Part shown: in pieces, positions 5,726-6,665 of the stretch
Layout of the letters: every line of letters starts with the position of its first letter
Numbering within the stretch: the first letter of the stretch is position 1
Assembly (NCBI GenBank): GCA_964477085.1
Contig: CAYZDF010000112.1
Span: 1-6,665, forward strand
DNA length: 6,665 nt
Reading direction: 5' to 3'
Source: Dichloromethanomonas sp964477085
GTDB lineage: Bacteria; Bacillota; Desulfitobacteriia; Desulfitobacteriales; Syntrophobotulaceae
Position numbers and translations under genes: made by a program
The notes under the pieces: model-generated
Told to the model about the DNA's origin: nothing
The model's input: only the letters and a program-made list of their open reading frames with translations
Database searches by the model: none

Positions 5726-6304
5726 ATGACAATCAGTATGGAACTTATCGATGAGATGAGAAAAAGGACCAATTGCAGTTACCAAGAGGCCAAGGAACTC
5801 CTGGAAAAGCATCAGGGTGATCTGGTTGACGCCATTATCGAATTTGAAAACAAATACGGCAACAAAAAGAAGCAAGGACCGACGCCGAAGAAAAACGGAT
5901 TTGGCAAAAAAGTTAGAGAGCTTGTTCAGAAGGGTTTCGTTACACGATTTATTATTGAGAAAGATGGTAATACCATCTTGAATATCCCGATGAACATCCT
6001 AATTCTTGCAGTTCTGCTGACCATGCCTGCCTTCTGGCTTTACCTGATAGGTATCGTTGTCATCTACTTTATGGGGTATAAGATTCGAATTCGAAAAGAA
6101 GAAGGGCAAGAGGTTGACATCAATGTCATTGTGGATGAGATCGGCAGTAAGGTAAAGAGTGCAACTGACAAAATGCGAGAAAGCTCCGGAGAAAAAGCCT
6201 CCGAACAACCTCAAAATCCTAACACCAACCAGGGTAAGGATGAAACCGGCACCAAGGATGCAGACAAAAAAGAAGACGGTTACAGTGAAATAACCGTAGA
6301 ATAG
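5726..6304 (+). CDS. DUF4342-type membrane protein with EF-Ts/UBA-like N-terminal domain
   Basis: Its molecular function is unknown. The 192 residues fall into four parts. Residues 3-42 look like the small three-helix UBA/EF-Ts N-terminal fold (M-R-K-R-T-N-C-S-Y-Q-E-A-K-E-L-L, then G-D-L-V-D-A-I). A basic linker spans 47-63, with K-K-K and P-K-K. A DUF4342-like core from about 57 to 125 contains F-I-I-E-K-D-G-N-T-I-L-N-I-P and a hydrophobic stretch at 88-119 that could be one long or two short membrane segments split by Pro101. A hydrophilic, charged, low-complexity tail runs from about 145 to the end. The ATG at 5726 has GGAG at 5712-5715, 10 bases upstream; the in-frame ATG at 5738 is too far from it. 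It is followed by a hairpin and a two-component regulator gene, and preceded by an 11-bp repeat array. This context suggests an envelope-response role, which is inference. Confidence 0.85.
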   Translation: MTISMELIDEMRKRTNCSYQEAKELLEKHQGDLVDAIIEFENKYGNKKKQGPTPKKNGFGKKVRELVQKGFVTRFIIEKDGNTILNIPMNILILAVLLTMPAFWLYLIGIVVIYFMGYKIRIRKEEGQEVDINVIVDEIGSKVKSATDKMRESSGEKASEQPQNPNTNQGKDETGTKDADKKEDGYSEITVE

Positions 6305-6309
6305 TATGA

Positions 6310-6347
6310 GCAAATGAACCTGTGTTGTGACCAGGTTCATTTGCGTT
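6310..6347 (+). terminator. 13-bp perfect inverted repeat, probable terminator of the DUF4342 gene
   Basis: GCAAATGAACCTG (6310-6322) pairs perfectly with CAGGTTCATTTGC (6332-6344) around a 9-base loop, starting 6 bases after the DUF4342 stop codon. Only G-TTT follows the stem, so the U-tract is short and termination may be partial. The same repeat overlaps the promoter-like hexamers at 6325-6353, so it could also be, or double as, an operator. Confidence 0.6.
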
Positions 6348-6353
6348 TATAAT
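6325..6353 (+). promoter_or_regulatory. Sigma-A-type promoter for the response regulator, overlapping the hairpin
   Basis: TTGTGA (6325-6330, four of six to TTGACA) and a perfect TATAAT (6348-6353) are separated by exactly 17 bp. The expected start near 6360 leaves an untranslated leader of about 55 bases before the GTG at 6415. The -35 lies in the loop of the inverted repeat and the spacer is its 3' arm. Between 6354 and 6401 I see nothing further of note. Confidence 0.5.
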
Positions 6354-6401
6354 GAAGCTGAAAATGCAAAGGTTACTACTTAATCAGTTAATAGACCATT
6401 C

Positions 6402-6406
6402 GGAGG
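6402..6406 (+). promoter_or_regulatory. Ribosome binding site fixing the GTG start of the response regulator
   Basis: GGAGG is followed by an 8-base spacer (AATTAAGG) and GTG at 6415. No ATG is available in frame at a suitable distance, and the receiver domain begins right after the GTG, so this is the start. Confidence 0.75.
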
Positions 6407-6414
6407 AATTAAGG

Positions 6415-6665
6415 GTGAAAACCAAAATCCTGGTAATTGAAGATGAAGTGAAGATTGCCCGTTTTTTAGAATTGGAGTTAACTCATGAAGGGTATGCCGT
6501 AGAACTTGCCCATGATGGTCGTACGGGTTATGAAAAAGCCCTTGCCGAAAATATTGATCTGATCATTCTGGATCTGATGCTTCCTGGGTTGAGCGGTATC
6601 GAGGTCTGCAGAAGGGTAAGAAGGGAGTCTGATGTACCGATTATCATGCTCACCGCCAAGGATGA
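6415..6665 (+). CDS. Two-component response regulator, receiver domain (3' end outside window), probably OmpR family
   Basis: This is the phosphorylation-controlled regulator of a two-component system. Only 83 codons are visible, beginning at GTG. They form most of a CheY-like receiver: K-I-L-V-I-E-D-E with acidic pair Glu9/Asp10, phospho-acceptor Asp53 in I-I-L-D-L-M-L-P-G, and switch residue Thr80 in I-I-M-L-T-A-K-D. The conserved Lys and the output domain lie beyond the window, so the OmpR/PhoB winged-helix assignment rests on the receiver style (L-D-L-M-L-P-G, L-T-A-K-D) and is inference. A histidine kinase gene would be expected next. It has its own promoter candidate at 6325-6353 and may control the DUF4342 gene upstream. 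Confidence 0.9.
   Translation, partial: MKTKILVIEDEVKIARFLELELTHEGYAVELAHDGRTGYEKALAENIDLIILDLMLPGLSGIEVCRRVRRESDVPIIMLTAKD

Noticed and set aside
1..6665. CRISPR arrays, tRNA/rRNA genes, insertion sequences, attachment sites
   Set aside because: I found no repeat-spacer pattern, cloverleaf-like sequence, transposase or terminal inverted repeats in the window.

Overview
The window reads as chromosomal DNA from a moderately low-GC Firmicute. I would guess a spore-former-type clostridium such as a Desulfitobacterium or Desulfosporosinus relative, but this rests on gene style and is not proven. The signs are strong AGGAGG-type ribosome binding sites, a lipoprotein signal on the binding protein, a DUF4342-type membrane protein beside a two-component regulator, and AT-rich intergenic spacers. 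All genes found lie on the + strand.

Region 1 (2-4700) is a tightly packed five-gene block. It begins with the C-terminal part of a LuxE-type acyl-protein synthetase, cut by the window edge, followed by a complete LuxC-type acyl-CoA/acyl-protein reductase. Three genes of an SsuABC/TauABC-like importer follow: ATPase, permease, and NMT1-type lipoprotein binding protein. Three of the four junctions are 4-bp ATGA stop/start overlaps. The fourth (luxC to ATPase) has a 10-bp gap holding a near-perfect ribosome binding site. This looks like one translationally coupled operon. LuxE plus LuxC is the carboxylate-to-aldehyde half of the bacterial bioluminescence pathway, but no luciferase (luxAB) is present here. 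The aldehyde must therefore serve another purpose. A reasonable inference is that the importer brings in a carboxylate, or a precursor or partner compound, that LuxE/LuxC reduces.

Region 2 (4701-5547) holds a short spacer with a small hairpin touching the ribosome binding site, then a classical FabG-like short-chain dehydrogenase/reductase. It may complete the pathway (aldehyde/alcohol or ketone/alcohol step), but it is separated from the operon by 79 bp and may be expressed separately. A Thr stands where the catalytic Ser normally sits.

Region 3 (5548-6665) is a separate, envelope-related unit. A 178-bp spacer carries four 11-bp-phased TCTAAT-like repeats ending 10 bp upstream of a -10-like box, the layout of an OmpR/PhoB/PhoP-family activator site. 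It is followed by a small membrane protein with an EF-Ts/UBA-like N-terminus and a DUF4342 domain. Next come a 13-bp perfect inverted repeat overlapping a good sigma-A-type promoter, and the start of an OmpR-type response regulator cut by the window end. An attractive but untested idea is that this regulator, or a paralogue, controls the DUF4342 gene through the 11-bp repeats.
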